64,000 bases of DNA, from contig NC_054559.1 in assembly GCF_017654505.1 (NCBI RefSeq), forward strand, positions 19,160,792 through 19,224,791. Reading direction: 5' to 3'. The translations under genes were made by a program, and so were the position numbers. The notes beneath the pieces are model-generated. The model had not been told where the DNA came from, made no database searches, and worked only from the letters and a program-made list of their open reading frames with translations. Within the stretch, counting starts at the first letter, position 1. Each line of letters begins with the position of its first letter. Source of the stretch: Polyodon spathula (Eukaryota; Chordata; Actinopteri; Acipenseriformes; Polyodontidae). Positions 13,707 to 24,109 of this stretch are shown in pieces.

Positions 13707-13861
13707 ACTACATTACCCATAAAGCCTTGGAATTAGCTGCGGAAAAGAATCGACCGGCTGCCCGTTGCGCTGCATTCTGGGAGTTGTTGTGCTTACAGAA
13801 ACGTCGCACCGTTGATCCCAACTGCACAGGCACCTGAGAAAGACTACAACTCTCATGATGC
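13707..13861 (+). promoter_or_regulatory. fem1a promoter with three ZNF143/THAP11-like motifs
   Basis: Three imperfect matches to the vertebrate promoter motif ACTACAAYTCCCAGVMTGC lie within 155 bp: 13707-13726 (plus), 13772-13790 (minus, ACAACAACTCCCAGAATGC) and 13843-13861 (plus, ACTACAACTCTCATGATGC). ZNF143 (Staf), often with THAP11 and HCFC1, binds this motif at promoters. The start codon is about 220 bases further on. The motifs are read directly; their function is inferred. Confidence 0.6.
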
Positions 13862-14050
13862 ACAGCGAGTTTGGTAAACACAGAACTGTCAGAACAGCAA
13901 AGTCTCCATTTTGTCAGCAGCAGTCTTAAAATGGTTGAAAATGAAAGCGACTGGCAGAGGCAGGGATAGGATTTAATTTTTAGTTCGTAAACAGTTTTTT
14001 TTTTTTTTTTTTTTCACTACAAGCACTTTATGGACCCGGCTCCGGTTTAA

Positions 14051-14092
14051 ATGGCCGAAGGAAGACCACAACAGCGGGGAGATGGATATTAA
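14051..14092 (+). CDS. Upstream ORF overlapping the fem1a start codon (13 codons)
   Basis: An ATG at 14051 opens 13 codons ending at a TAA at 14090-14092, eight bases past the fem1a ATG (14082) and in another frame. The uATG has a weak -3 base (T) but G at +4, while the main ATG has G at -3 and +4, so leaky scanning would be expected. Whether 14051 is in the mRNA depends on the unmapped transcription start. Confidence 0.45.
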   Translation: MAEGRPQQRGDGY

Positions 14093-15932
14093 AACAGCGT
14101 TTTTCAATGCTGCCAGAGATGGGAAGCTGAAACTTATTCAGAAGTTAGTCAGCAACAAAAGTATAGAGGAGTTGGAAGCCCTGGCCGGGGAAAAGACCCA
14201 AGGAGGCACCCCGCTTTTAATAGCGTCCAGAAACGGGCACCTGGAGGTGGTGGAGTATTTGCTGCAGCACTGCAGGGCCGATGTGGAACTGGGCGGTTCT
14301 GTAAACTTTGATGGGGAGACTATAGAAGGGGCGCCACCTCTGTGGGCTGCCTCTGCGGCTGGTCACCTGCATGTCGTCCGCGGCTTGTTGAAAAACGGGG
14401 CGTCTGTCAACAACACCACCCTGACCAACTCCACCCCGCTGCGGGCCGCTTGCTTCGACGGGCACCTGGAGATCGTCAGGTACCTGGTCGAGCACAGGGC
14501 AGACATGGAGGTGGCCAACCGGCACGGCCACACCTGCCTGATGATCTCCTGCTACAAGGGCCACAAGGAGATCGCCAAGTACCTGCTGGAGAAGGGGGCC
14601 GACGTGAACCGCAAGAGCGTGAAGGGCAACACCGCCCTCCACGACTGCGCCGAGTCCGGCAGCCTGGACATCATGAAGATGCTGCTCAAGGGCAACGCCA
14701 AGATGGAGAAGGACGGTTACAGGATGACCCCTCTGCTGGCCGCCAGCGTCACGGGCCACACCAACATCGTGGAGTATCTCATCCACCAGCCCAGGACCTC
14801 CAGAGAGGAGCGGATCGACGCCCTGGAGCTGCTTGGTGCCACTTTCGTGGACAAGAAGAGGGACTTGCTTGGGGCCATGAAGTACTGGAAGAGGGCCATG
14901 GAGATGAGGCACAGTGACAAAGGCAGCGTTGTTCACAAGCCCGAGCCGGGGCAGCTGGTGCTGGCGTATGATTACTCCAGGGAGGTGACATCCAGCGAAG
15001 AGCTCGAGTCTTTGATCACAGACCCGGATGAGATGCGCATGCAGGCCCTGCTGATCCGGGAGCGCATCCTGGGGCCCTCCCACCCGGACACCTCCTACTA
15101 CATTCGCTACCGAGGGGCCGTGTACGCAGACTCGGGGAACTTCGAGCGCTGCATCAACCTCTGGAAGTACGCCCTGGACATGCAGCAGAGCAACCTGGAC
15201 CCACTCAGCCCCATGACTGCGAGCAGCTTCCTCTCCTTCGCTGAGCTCTTCTCCTTCGTCCTGCAGGACCGCGCCAAGGGCACCCTGGCCACCAAAGTGA
15301 CCTTCAACGACCTGATGGGCATCCTGTGCAAGAGCGTGCGGGAGGTGGAGCGGGCCGTCTGCCAGCGGGAGAACCCTCCGGAGGTGACCCAGTTCACCAA
15401 GGCTCTCTCCATCATCCTGCACCTCATCTTCCTGCTGGGCAAGGTGGACTGCAGCCCGGAGCAGGAACACCTCAAGAAGCAGACCATCTACCGGCTTCTG
15501 AAGCTCAACCCCAGGGGAAGGAACGGCTACACCCCCTTGCACCTGGCCGTGGATAAGGAGACCACCACCGTGGGCCGCTACCCCGTGGGCAAGTTCCCCT
15601 CGCTGCAGGTGGCCCTGGTCCTTTTCGAGTGTGGCGCCGACGTGGACTCGCGGGATTACGACAACAACACCCCTCTGCACGTGTCCGCCATGAACGGCAG
15701 CATCGAAATCATGAGCGTGCTCATCGAGGCCGGCGCCCATTTCGACGCCACCAACTCCCAGCGCAAGACCGCCTGCGACCTGCTGGACGAGAAGGCCACC
15801 ACCAAGAACTTGATGCACCCCTTAAACCACGTCACCCTCCAGTGCCTTGCTGCCAGAGCCATTGAAAAGCACAAACTGCCTTACAAGGGCCTGATCCCGG
15901 AAGAGATGGAGGCCTTTATTGAGCTACATTAA
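14082..15932 (+). CDS. fem1a: Fem-1 homolog A, CUL2 E3 ligase substrate receptor
   Basis: A single uninterrupted 616-codon frame. FEM1 proteins are substrate receptors of CUL2-elongin BC ubiquitin ligases and recognise C-terminal degrons. N-terminal ankyrin repeats span about residues 1-245 (with VNFDGETIEGAPPLWAASAA and ANRHGHTCLMISCYKGHKEI). A helical TPR-like middle follows (DPDEMRMQALLIRERILGPS), then two further ankyrin repeats near 485-570 (NGYTPLHLAVDK, DNNTPLHVSAMNGS). The ending IPEEMEAFIELH and the middle segment KPEPGQLVLAYDYSREV match FEM1A rather than FEM1C. Human FEM1A is also intronless and 669 residues long; this protein lacks the human insertion after the N-terminal repeats, so its length equals FEM1C. 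The coding region is strongly GC-biased at third positions against AT-rich flanks. The ATG has a good Kozak context. Confidence 0.96.
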   Translation: MDIKTAFFNAARDGKLKLIQKLVSNKSIEELEALAGEKTQGGTPLLIASRNGHLEVVEYLLQHCRADVELGGSVNFDGETIEGAPPLWAASAAGHLHVVRGLLKNGASVNNTTLTNSTPLRAACFDGHLEIVRYLVEHRADMEVANRHGHTCLMISCYKGHKEIAKYLLEKGADVNRKSVKGNTALHDCAESGSLDIMKMLLKGNAKMEKDGYRMTPLLAASVTGHTNIVEYLIHQPRTSREERIDALELLGATFVDKKRDLLGAMKYWKRAMEMRHSDKGSVVHKPEPGQLVLAYDYSREVTSSEELESLITDPDEMRMQALLIRERILGPSHPDTSYYIRYRGAVYADSGNFERCINLWKYALDMQQSNLDPLSPMTASSFLSFAELFSFVLQDRAKGTLATKVTFNDLMGILCKSVREVERAVCQRENPPEVTQFTKALSIILHLIFLLGKVDCSPEQEHLKKQTIYRLLKLNPRGRNGYTPLHLAVDKETTTVGRYPVGKFPSLQVALVLFECGADVDSRDYDNNTPLHVSAMNGSIEIMSVLIEAGAHFDATNSQRKTACDLLDEKATTKNLMHPLNHVTLQCLAARAIEKHKLPYKGLIPEEMEAFIELH

Positions 15933-16269
15933 CCTTTCGCTTGTGCTGCCAACGCTGTTGCATTTTAGAATTGTAGGGGCTGCTGAGAAATATTTGAACT
16001 GTGTCAGCCTGAGGGGCTACAACTTTTAACTCTTGTTTTGTTTTTAAACTGTTGGTGGCATGGAGAGACGGGAGGTGGGCATATTGGCCAAGAGCCTGCA
16101 TGAGGCTTGACAACAGCTTCTGATCTCCTTGTTTATTTTTTTTTAATTTGTTAATTTTATTTGAAGCACTTTTAAGTTCTAGTACTTTGTTTTTCATCTA
16201 AAGTACAGAAATCGCTAGGTAACCATTGAGTCTCTTGTTTAAACATGTCAATTAGAAATAAGGTGCCTG

Positions 16270-16275
16270 AATAAA
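16270..16275 (+). promoter_or_regulatory. Polyadenylation signal AATAAA, likely fem1a
   Basis: Canonical hexamer 338 bases after the fem1a stop codon, followed within 40 bases by a T-rich segment and then a 22-base A run. It implies a short 3' UTR. Confidence 0.6.
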
Positions 16276-16295
16276 ATTCAGTGATTATAAGAGAG

Positions 16296-19200
16296 GTCTA
16301 TTTTGTATTTGTAAAAAAAAAAAAAAAAAAAAGCACAGCAAACAGGATTGCGCTGGGTGTTTGGAGAGCAATTATTTGTGTAGCTTAACTTACAGTGGCA
16401 GATCTGGGTTACAATAGTGATCTTTATTTAACCCGGCCAGCAAGCACAACGAAACTTGAAAGGTGTGTTCACTCCCATTGCAAGTAAACCAGTGGGGACA
16501 AATCTGGCTACAGCACAACATGTGCATGATATCTTTACTCATAGGCCTTTTAATAGACTGTGTGAAACAGGAGTATAAAGTAAAAATAAATATCAGTCCA
16601 TGCCTGTGTTGCTGTTAGTAGCTGGTGGGTCATTTGGTTCTAGTGTGGATAGGTACGGTAAACCCAGTTTTCCACTCGGATCGATTAAGGAGAGATTTCA
16701 GTTATGCTGCATTGAACAAAACGTGGTGTTCCATGTATAAAAAAATCGGTGCCAGTTGTATTTGGTGTGTGTTTCTTTTCTAGAAACCCGCTTAGGAAAG
16801 GTTACTGCAACCAGGTACCTAGCATTTATTAGCTCCATTTTCACTACCCCTTTCATCTCTGAACTTTTCAAATAGTCCACAGCATTCCAGAGCAGACCCC
16901 TTTCTCCTTGTTGGTCTGGTAAACCTGATAATATGGAATGGGCGAGTGAATCTTTATTAAACATTCCCTCTAAAGCTGAGGGCACACAAAGCCATTCTGT
17001 GGCATGGAACTTTCAGCAGACTGGGTTTCAGGCCACTGGGGAAGGCTTGTGGTTTGATACAGCAACATTGTCCCAGCCTAGGTCTCCTGGACCCAGGTTT
17101 CAAGCCGCTGTTCCTGAAAAAGTCGTGTTCCCTCAGATTTAAGGGACCCTTTGGGGCGCGCTGAGGAGCAGCATGGAGGAGGATAGGGCTGCTCTGTAGG
17201 GTTTTACAAGCAAACAAAAAGTTGTGCTTTAAGTGGGAGAAGGAAAAAGTTTTTAATTAGGAGCATGTCATTATACCCCACTGGAATAAGCCACCCCCTG
17301 GATTTTATTAGCGCATTTCCCAGCTTTGGTGGGTCCCTCTGGGTTGCGTCAACCACCTGCTTTTAGCCATAGCCACACAGATAGGCGTTTAATGCAATCC
17401 AGGGTTACTTCCTCAGTGCTGAAAAATGTTTCAATTAAATCTGTCGGAGGCTTATCCTGGTGGGTTAATGCAATTGCAGAACAATGGCTATAATAATACT
17501 AATAATCATAATGATAATAATATAGTAATATATTAATATTTAATTTTGTAAAAATGGATGCAGTGTTCTGTGCCTTCAGTGTGAAGTAGACAGTATTGTA
17601 AAATGTGCACATTCAGCAGCATTAATTTCAATGAATATATACTATTTGGGGTTGATTTGATGAACCGTACCCTACCAGGATAAGTCACAGCTGGATTATA
17701 GAGCATTTTACAGTAATGTGCTGTTAAATGCTCTAATAAGATCTGTTGCTTATCCCGGTGGCGTGCAGTTTGAGCCCGTCAATCTGAAGTTGAAGGGTGT
17801 CTCATAAATTTCATTGTGCATCCAGGGGTGCATCAGAATGGCCGTCTCCTCTTGGCGGAGTCACGGGGAACAGAAACTGTTTTAGGGAAACTCCTTTTGC
17901 AAACAGTAATGCCACCTCTCAAATCTCTGGCCCCTTGGAGGTTGTAACAGTTTATTTGATCCAGTCTGCATTGCTTTTTAGTGTGATTTACACTACAGTG
18001 GGGGGAGGGGGTGGGGTGGTCTGTGTATATTATGAGAATTATTCTGTGTTGAAAATGAAATTGCACATTGTCTGCATTTAATTCAAATTACTTTACGGTT
18101 TATTTAACCCAATATGCAAATGTTAACCCTGCAAATGGTGCATGCTGTAGTACAATAAAATGCATGTTAAACAACACAGTAGAATATTGTCTGAAATGTA
18201 GGATTAAAAGTGATTATGATCTGATATGAAAGCCCTCTGACTGCTTTGAAATGAACATGATTTGTGTGTTGTTTTTTTTTTTTTTTTTGTGAATTTCCAG
18301 CTACAAGAACACATTTTTGCAGGTTTAGATTGGTACAAAATGCCTTTTCGGAGGTAAGCAAACCCTCTACTTCCAGAAAACACAAAGGCTGTTTCAGATA
18401 CTGGTATACGCCTGAATGCTGTAGAGTGCAGTCATGTATAGAAGAAGCAAGTGGTGTTCCGTTTGTGGCTAATTCATGTCTTATATGGACAAACTTGGAC
18501 ATGTGAGTGCTTAACTCCCCAACTTCAATGAAGGAACTAGAGGTCGTAATCACTGAGGAACTGTGATCGATCCATCCACAGCAATTTTAACACAAACCAG
18601 TGCCGCCCTGGGTGCCTGTTATTGACACTGCTTTGTCAGGTGTTTTCTAGTGTTTTGTTGCATGTAGTTTAGCATGCTGGAGGATTTTAGCATTGCAGCA
18701 GAGCTGGGATTAATGTAATGTGTTATACTGTGCTGTACAGAAGCCAGGCTTATATTCTGCAAGATGTCACCAAAGTCATGAACTGGCGCAGATCACAATA
18801 TGCACATCCCAACCCTAGTCATGTGGGAGTCCTGATGGATTTGATATGATGTGAAATAAGATGAAGTGATTGTTAATGATGGGACTGTTTTGTAATAAGA
18901 GAATGTGGAGCATGTTTTAATACCAGCGATAAACAAATTGCATTGACATGTCACTGAAGGACCACATTTCAGACTACTGTACAAGTAGCTGCTGAGTACC
19001 ATATAATTGGGTACTTGGGTACACTCTGTTGTCTGTGCTAATGCTGCTGCTATTTTCGTTTTATATACATGCGTCATACTGACGTGGCTAAGATAAGATT
19101 TTCATACCAAACAAGAGAATTTTGTGACAAGCCTGTATGCATAAAATGTCTCAGTGTAGGTCTGTGTTTATGATACAGACACATGTGTAATGCTATTCAT

Positions 19201-21660
19201 GTCCTTGGCAGGGATATAGGATTTGATGTTACATCTAGAACTTTAAAAACTGAAGCGTAAGATCTTGAGCAGTAATAAAGAGAAACTAGTTCTAAAATAA
19301 AAAGGTCTTTGTCAGCTCAGGGGTGATTAGAGTTGATTCCTTTCAAACCTGGTCTTTCTTTAATTAACCCAATTAAAGCTGACCCTGGAGTATGTCATTA
19401 TATCATTTTAGGAGTGGAGTGGAGTTTATATCAAACTGTATCATTTCTTTTGAAGTCCTGGTACTACTAAAAAAAAGGTTACCGGTTGCCTGGATCTGAA
19501 TAGAAAAGTGTCTTAAAATATTTGGAGATTTAACAGGTTTATTTTTGCTAGACTGTTGGCTGGTTTCACAGATCTCGGTTTGAACTAGGACTACCTTAGC
19601 TAAGGATGGTTTCACAAACTGTGATTAGCACGAATCTTTGACTACCTAACATTACCCTAATTACTTGTTTCAGAGACCTCGATTAGCACAAATCTTGGAC
19701 TACCTAATTTGACCCTAGGCATTCCAGAATAAGTTCTAATCAGGTATGTGAAACCAGCCATACTGTTAGGTAATCCAAGAGCAGAGCTAATGGGGGTCTG
19801 TGAAACCAGCTCAGGATGAGTGCGGGAGAACCCGGATCAGATGGGATCGGCGGTCAATCTGTGCGCATGGAAACAAGATATAATTGTAGGCTGTCCAACA
19901 CTGGTGCTAATCCAGGTCTGTGAGTCCTGCTGGGAATGTTTTACAGGTCGGGTCAAATAGAAGAGCGCTGGCCCCAAGTCATGTGCACAGTGTCTGTAAC
20001 TTGATACATACAGAATATTGTAATGAGCTACTGTCATTCATCAATATGCAATGTATCGTTTCGCCGTTCCTCAAATGATGCTGTTTCCCACCTGGGACTT
20101 GAGTGTACTGTAGCCCAATCAGTGTCAATAGGAAATATCAATACTGTTTGAATAATTAAATAAATGTATTTGATAGCAATGGCCATTTTCCTCTCAGTCA
20201 TTAAGGGGCTCCCCCCCCCCAAATTTTGAATTCCACAGTTCAACGCTTAATTGCAACACTGGGCTCTACCTCGTTGTAGAACTGCCATCTGCACAGGTCC
20301 TGAAAGGATAACCCAGTTCAATACAGAGGACTGCAGTAGCGCCATTCAAAACAGCAGAGCGGAAAACGGATGATAAAATAAAACGGTGTACTACTGTTCT
20401 GTGGAAACCAATCTTTCACATGCAATTACCCTGCAATCATTTTTGTAGGGAGAAAAATTACTATCAACTAACTAGACCTTGTTCCTTTTACCAAACACAA
20501 ATACAATTTTTAAAAAAATGTAGCTGGCAACACATAATCTATTGCACAAGAAATGCTGGCTTTTGAGGGGCTAGTCTATAAATGTGATACAGAGGGTGGT
20601 GTGTGAAGCAAGAATTTAAACTGAGCGAGTTTACGCTTTAAATCTATATGTAACTGCTGTGTGTCAAGAGACTATCCCCTTTAGTGACTGTGTATAATTG
20701 CACCATGTTAAGTTTCCTATCTATGCATCTATTGTATAATGCATATGTTTTGAGTTTTAAGTTTTGGCTAGGCAGCTTCTCGAACTCCATAGGGTTCACA
20801 CAAGCGGTTACAAAATGCAATTAAAAATGTGTGACCCAAGAGGATATATAGTAAATATACAGTTTGCACATATGAAAACAAATTAAAAGGAGAATACTAG
20901 GCAGAAATAAATACTAGTACTAAAAGCAAACCTTTGTATTGCCTGTACTTTAAATTATTTAGAAAAATGACTTGCAAATTTGGTTTCCTCCTTGAGTATA
21001 GCCTGCTCATGCAACTTGAAATCAGAACACTTTCTGAAAAGGGTGACACTCAACCCCTAGCTAGCAATGAACTCCAAAGAGCTTGTTTCCTGAATGGGTC
21101 GTAGCTAGCTGGGATAAAAATAACACTTCACACTGAGACCTAAAGGCAGAAGTGAGTAACACTGCCTGATAGTGGAGATCAGTAATCTTCAGGCGTAGTC
21201 TTAATCTGACAAGGAATGCTTTTGACAGCCTTTCCTTGACACCCAGGTGAAAGGCATTGTATAAAAGTGCATTGTATTGCTCTGTATTATAGTGAGTGGT
21301 GAGCGATTTTATTTTTGGTAGTGGGGTCTATTTAAAGGTGTAGCTGCCCCTACTCTTTTAAAAATAGCATAGTTGCATGTTTGAGAAGGCTGTTGCCTTG
21401 TAAGGCCATGCTGAAAATATCAGCTTTATTAAATATATCATGTATAAATAAATATAATCAAAAACACTGGTTTTTGAGTTCTGCTTCCTGTGCTATTATA
21501 CAGCCTGCAATGGGTAAGGTCAGGTTGTTAGGTGTTTAGTCATGTGTAAAGTACATTGGTTGGGTAGGTGTGTATGTAGGTGTGTCAAGTACATTGGCTG
21601 GGTAGGTGTGCTTTTCCAACACAAAACAACATCCATGAGAAATAAAATGGAAAAAAACTA
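16296..21660. other. Gene-free region between fem1a and ticam1
   Basis: No open frame here resembles a known protein. The 128-residue minus-strand frame at 18167-18553 includes a Lys run from a T homopolymer and has no domain. The region contains the fold-back element at 19559-19810, short A/T homopolymers and an AAT-rich patch near 17490-17540. The right end should hold the ticam1 3' UTR. Confidence 0.55.
19559..19810. mobile_element. Fold-back element with nested direct and inverted units
   Basis: The ends are inverted: GCTGGTTTCACAGA at the left end is exactly complemented at the right end. The motif GGTTTCACA...GATTAGCAC...CTACCTAA recurs as direct copies starting near 19561, 19607 and 19665. 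Inverted copies lie at 19737-19759 and 19768-19810, and a decayed inverted one at about 19899-19935. It is 252 bp long with no coding capacity, so most likely a non-autonomous DNA transposon or a degraded cluster of them. No target-site duplication was found. Confidence 0.65.
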
Positions 21661-21662
21661 AT

Positions 21663-21668
21663 TTTATT
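21663..21668 (-). promoter_or_regulatory. Candidate polyadenylation signal for ticam1
   Basis: TTTATT on the plus strand reads AATAAA on the minus strand, 204 bases past the ticam1 stop codon. A second copy at 21813-21818 lies only 54 bases past the stop. Which one is used cannot be told. Confidence 0.4.
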
Positions 21669-21871
21669 TTGTATTTATTTAGATCTGTTCTAGCTGCTGG
21701 AACAGCCAGTACTGATGGTGCAACAGCGCTTACATGCGCAACAAAGTCAATGAAATCTGTAAAGCATAGTGAAAGGAAAAGGACAGGACTTTCCCACAGA
21801 AAATGTTGCCATTTTATTGTATTTTTTTTTTAAAAGGCGTGCCATTCACCCTGTAGCGTTTGTGTTGCCTC

Positions 21872-24109
21872 TTACCCAGGCAGCTCTCTCTGATCTGTGC
21901 TTTCCTGGACTGCTTCTTCGTCTTCGTCTTCCTCGTCTGTGTCTCTCTCGCTGGCCGCGCTGACGCTCATCCGGGCCTGGTTTCCGATCTGAATGTTGCT
22001 GGCGTGGTGGATCTGGATGATGTTTGGATGCGGGCAGGGCTGGGGGGCCCCTGGATTGCTGCCCACGTTCTGATCCTGTGCCTGCTGCTGCCGGTTTAAA
22101 GGGAATGGGTAAAACTGCTGCTGTGAAAACTGGGCTGTTAAATTAGCCATCATTCCTCCCGGGAATGGCAATCCAGCTGCATTGAAGGCCGGCTGGAAAG
22201 GTAGAGGACAGTGAGGATATCCAGGCGGCATTTGGTTTAGGTGTGGTGGATATTGTGCTTGGAGGTTTGGATCTCCTGGTAGCTGCTGTGGTGGTATTAT
22301 TCCTTGTAACATCTGCATGTACTGCAAAGCCATGCACTGCTGCTGCTGAACGTTACAGATAGCGCTTAGCAACAGTTCATCGTTCTTGTTCTGGTCTTTG
22401 AGTTGCTCTTCCTTCTCTTTCTGCTGTTTGATTTTTTGCTCCTGGCTCCAGAGGGCCCTCTGCTTCTCAATCGTTTTTTGGTTGAAGGTCGTCTTCACCT
22501 TTTTCGGTAAGAAGCTTTTCTCCTCCATGGGGATTAAGCACTTTAGCGCGTAGGGTATGCTCTCTCGGGGCAGGCCATGCCTCCTGGGCAGAAAGGGGAT
22601 TACCGTGTTGTATTTGTGGCGCCGCTCGATGGAGTCCATCAGCACAGAGTTGGTTTTGTACTGGGCCCAGTGGGAGTTGAAGTTGGTGGTCAGGAGGATG
22701 AGCGTGAAGGCAGAGTTATTGACGGCATCCTGAATGCAAGTCAAGGGGCTTTTCCCAGGGATTTCAAAGTCCACGCTGAAGGTGGCTCCTTCCCCAGCAC
22801 CCAGCTGCTCGAGAGTCTTCTGAACCCTGATGGCATGGTCTGTGTCCTCCTGGGCGTGGAGAATCACAAACGAGAAGAACTTGTTCTCCATCTCGCCCTC
22901 TTGTTCTGTGGTCGGGGCTGGGGTTGGGTTCCTTGGAGGCTCCGAAGGTTTCGTTTCAGGGTGTGACTCCTCAACCGAGGTCTTTGGTGAGACACTTGGG
23001 GGTGAGGTTTTTTCCTCCTCTGAAGAACCCTTCTCTACTAGGGCTGACATCTCTTGGCTCTCCTCCTGTAGCCCGGTTTTCGAAGTCACAAGCTGATTAC
23101 TTACCGGATCTGCAGTGGATTGCAACTGTTTCAGTTCACTGCAACTGGGCTGTTCTGCAGAGGACTGTCCAGTGGATACAGAAGAGTCAATATTACGACT
23201 ACTATCCTCAGTCTGGGGGCCTGGATGTATGCTTCCATTCCTTTCTTCTTCCCCTTGTACAGGTGGTATTGGTACAGGGTTTGGCTGAATGTCCACGCTA
23301 GATAAAACAAGATTCATACTGGCAGCCCCCTGACCTGTCCCTGTGCTGCTGACAGATGCACTGTCAACGGAAGAGTTTGAAATTGCTTTATTTGTCCTAT
23401 CGGTAAGAAATGGCACAGTTGGAGACTGGCTGATCTCCAGGTGACTAGCAAAGGAAACAGAACTTTCTGTATGGCTTTGCAGAGAAGACGGAGAGCTCTT
23501 GACTTCAGTCCTTGACTGACTTTTGCTGTTGTGAATGTTTATGGCCGGACTTCTCCTTAGCTTCCCACTGACCCAAGAGAAGAGTCTGGTGCTGGATTTC
23601 AAAGCCGACCCCCCGCTCTCCTCCGTGTCTCTTATCTCCAGGTGGGGGCCACACTCAGTCCTGAATTCCACTTTCAGACACTCTAGGCTCACTTTGCTTT
23701 TCCCACCTGCGTTTTTGCATGCTTCCATCGCAATCAGGTAGGCGTTGTCTCGCAGCAACTCGTCACAGAGCCTCTCGGCCACCAAGACTTTAAAGATCCG
23801 AGCCACGTCCAGGAGAAAATCAGCTTGGCTGGAGAGCAGTTTGCTGGTTGAGGCCGTGTGTTGGCCATCCTTGGCTGTCATGCCAGCCAGGTAAACAGAC
23901 GTCTGATTGTGGCCCAGCTTTTGGAGCTCAGCGTGGGCTTCCTGCCTGCGTTTCAGATTCATCAGCACCATGGCATAGACAAGCTTGTCCGTGTCTGAGA
24001 CAGAACATTCCAGCTTCAGAATGAGGCTGGTCAGCCTGTCTTTCCCTACATTGGACAGGACCTTAAATGCATCCTCCAGGGTCGGGCTACGATCCTGCTT
24101 GTCCGCCAT
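21872..24109 (-). CDS. ticam1: TIR-domain adaptor TICAM1 (TRIF)
   Basis: Adaptor that links TLR3 (and TLR4 in mammals) to IRF3, NF-kB and RIP-kinase signalling. It has 745 residues in one coding exon. Parts in order: helical N-terminal domain, about 1-150; low-complexity linker with a pLxIS motif (LEIS, residues 224-227, followed by QSPTVPF as in human TRIF), the IRF3 docking site; TIR domain, about 411-545, with BB-loop EIPGK (Pro451, matching human Pro434); Gln-rich segment; RHIM core IQIG at 706-709 preceded by IIQIHHAS; acidic tail. The start is the ATG at 24109, with A at -3. The frame stays open upstream to a GTG at 24157, but that is not an ATG and family N-termini align from Met-Ala-Asp-Lys. 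It is transcribed opposite to its neighbours. No PxExx(acidic/aromatic) TRAF6-type motif was found outside or inside the TIR. Confidence 0.95.
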   Translation of the reverse strand: MADKQDRSPTLEDAFKVLSNVGKDRLTSLILKLECSVSDTDKLVYAMVLMNLKRRQEAHAELQKLGHNQTSVYLAGMTAKDGQHTASTSKLLSSQADFLLDVARIFKVLVAERLCDELLRDNAYLIAMEACKNAGGKSKVSLECLKVEFRTECGPHLEIRDTEESGGSALKSSTRLFSWVSGKLRRSPAINIHNSKSQSRTEVKSSPSSLQSHTESSVSFASHLEISQSPTVPFLTDRTNKAISNSSVDSASVSSTGTGQGAASMNLVLSSVDIQPNPVPIPPVQGEEERNGSIHPGPQTEDSSRNIDSSVSTGQSSAEQPSCSELKQLQSTADPVSNQLVTSKTGLQEESQEMSALVEKGSSEEEKTSPPSVSPKTSVEESHPETKPSEPPRNPTPAPTTEQEGEMENKFFSFVILHAQEDTDHAIRVQKTLEQLGAGEGATFSVDFEIPGKSPLTCIQDAVNNSAFTLILLTTNFNSHWAQYKTNSVLMDSIERRHKYNTVIPFLPRRHGLPRESIPYALKCLIPMEEKSFLPKKVKTTFNQKTIEKQRALWSQEQKIKQQKEKEEQLKDQNKNDELLLSAICNVQQQQCMALQYMQMLQGIIPPQQLPGDPNLQAQYPPHLNQMPPGYPHCPLPFQPAFNAAGLPFPGGMMANLTAQFSQQQFYPFPLNRQQQAQDQNVGSNPGAPQPCPHPNIIQIHHASNIQIGNQARMSVSAASERDTDEEDEDEEAVQESTDQRELPG

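Noticed and set aside
14217..15818. 533-codon open frame antisense to fem1a
   Set aside because: It is a shadow of the GC-rich third positions of fem1a. The product is rich in Val, Gly, His and Leu without any domain, and there is no independent promoter or splice evidence.
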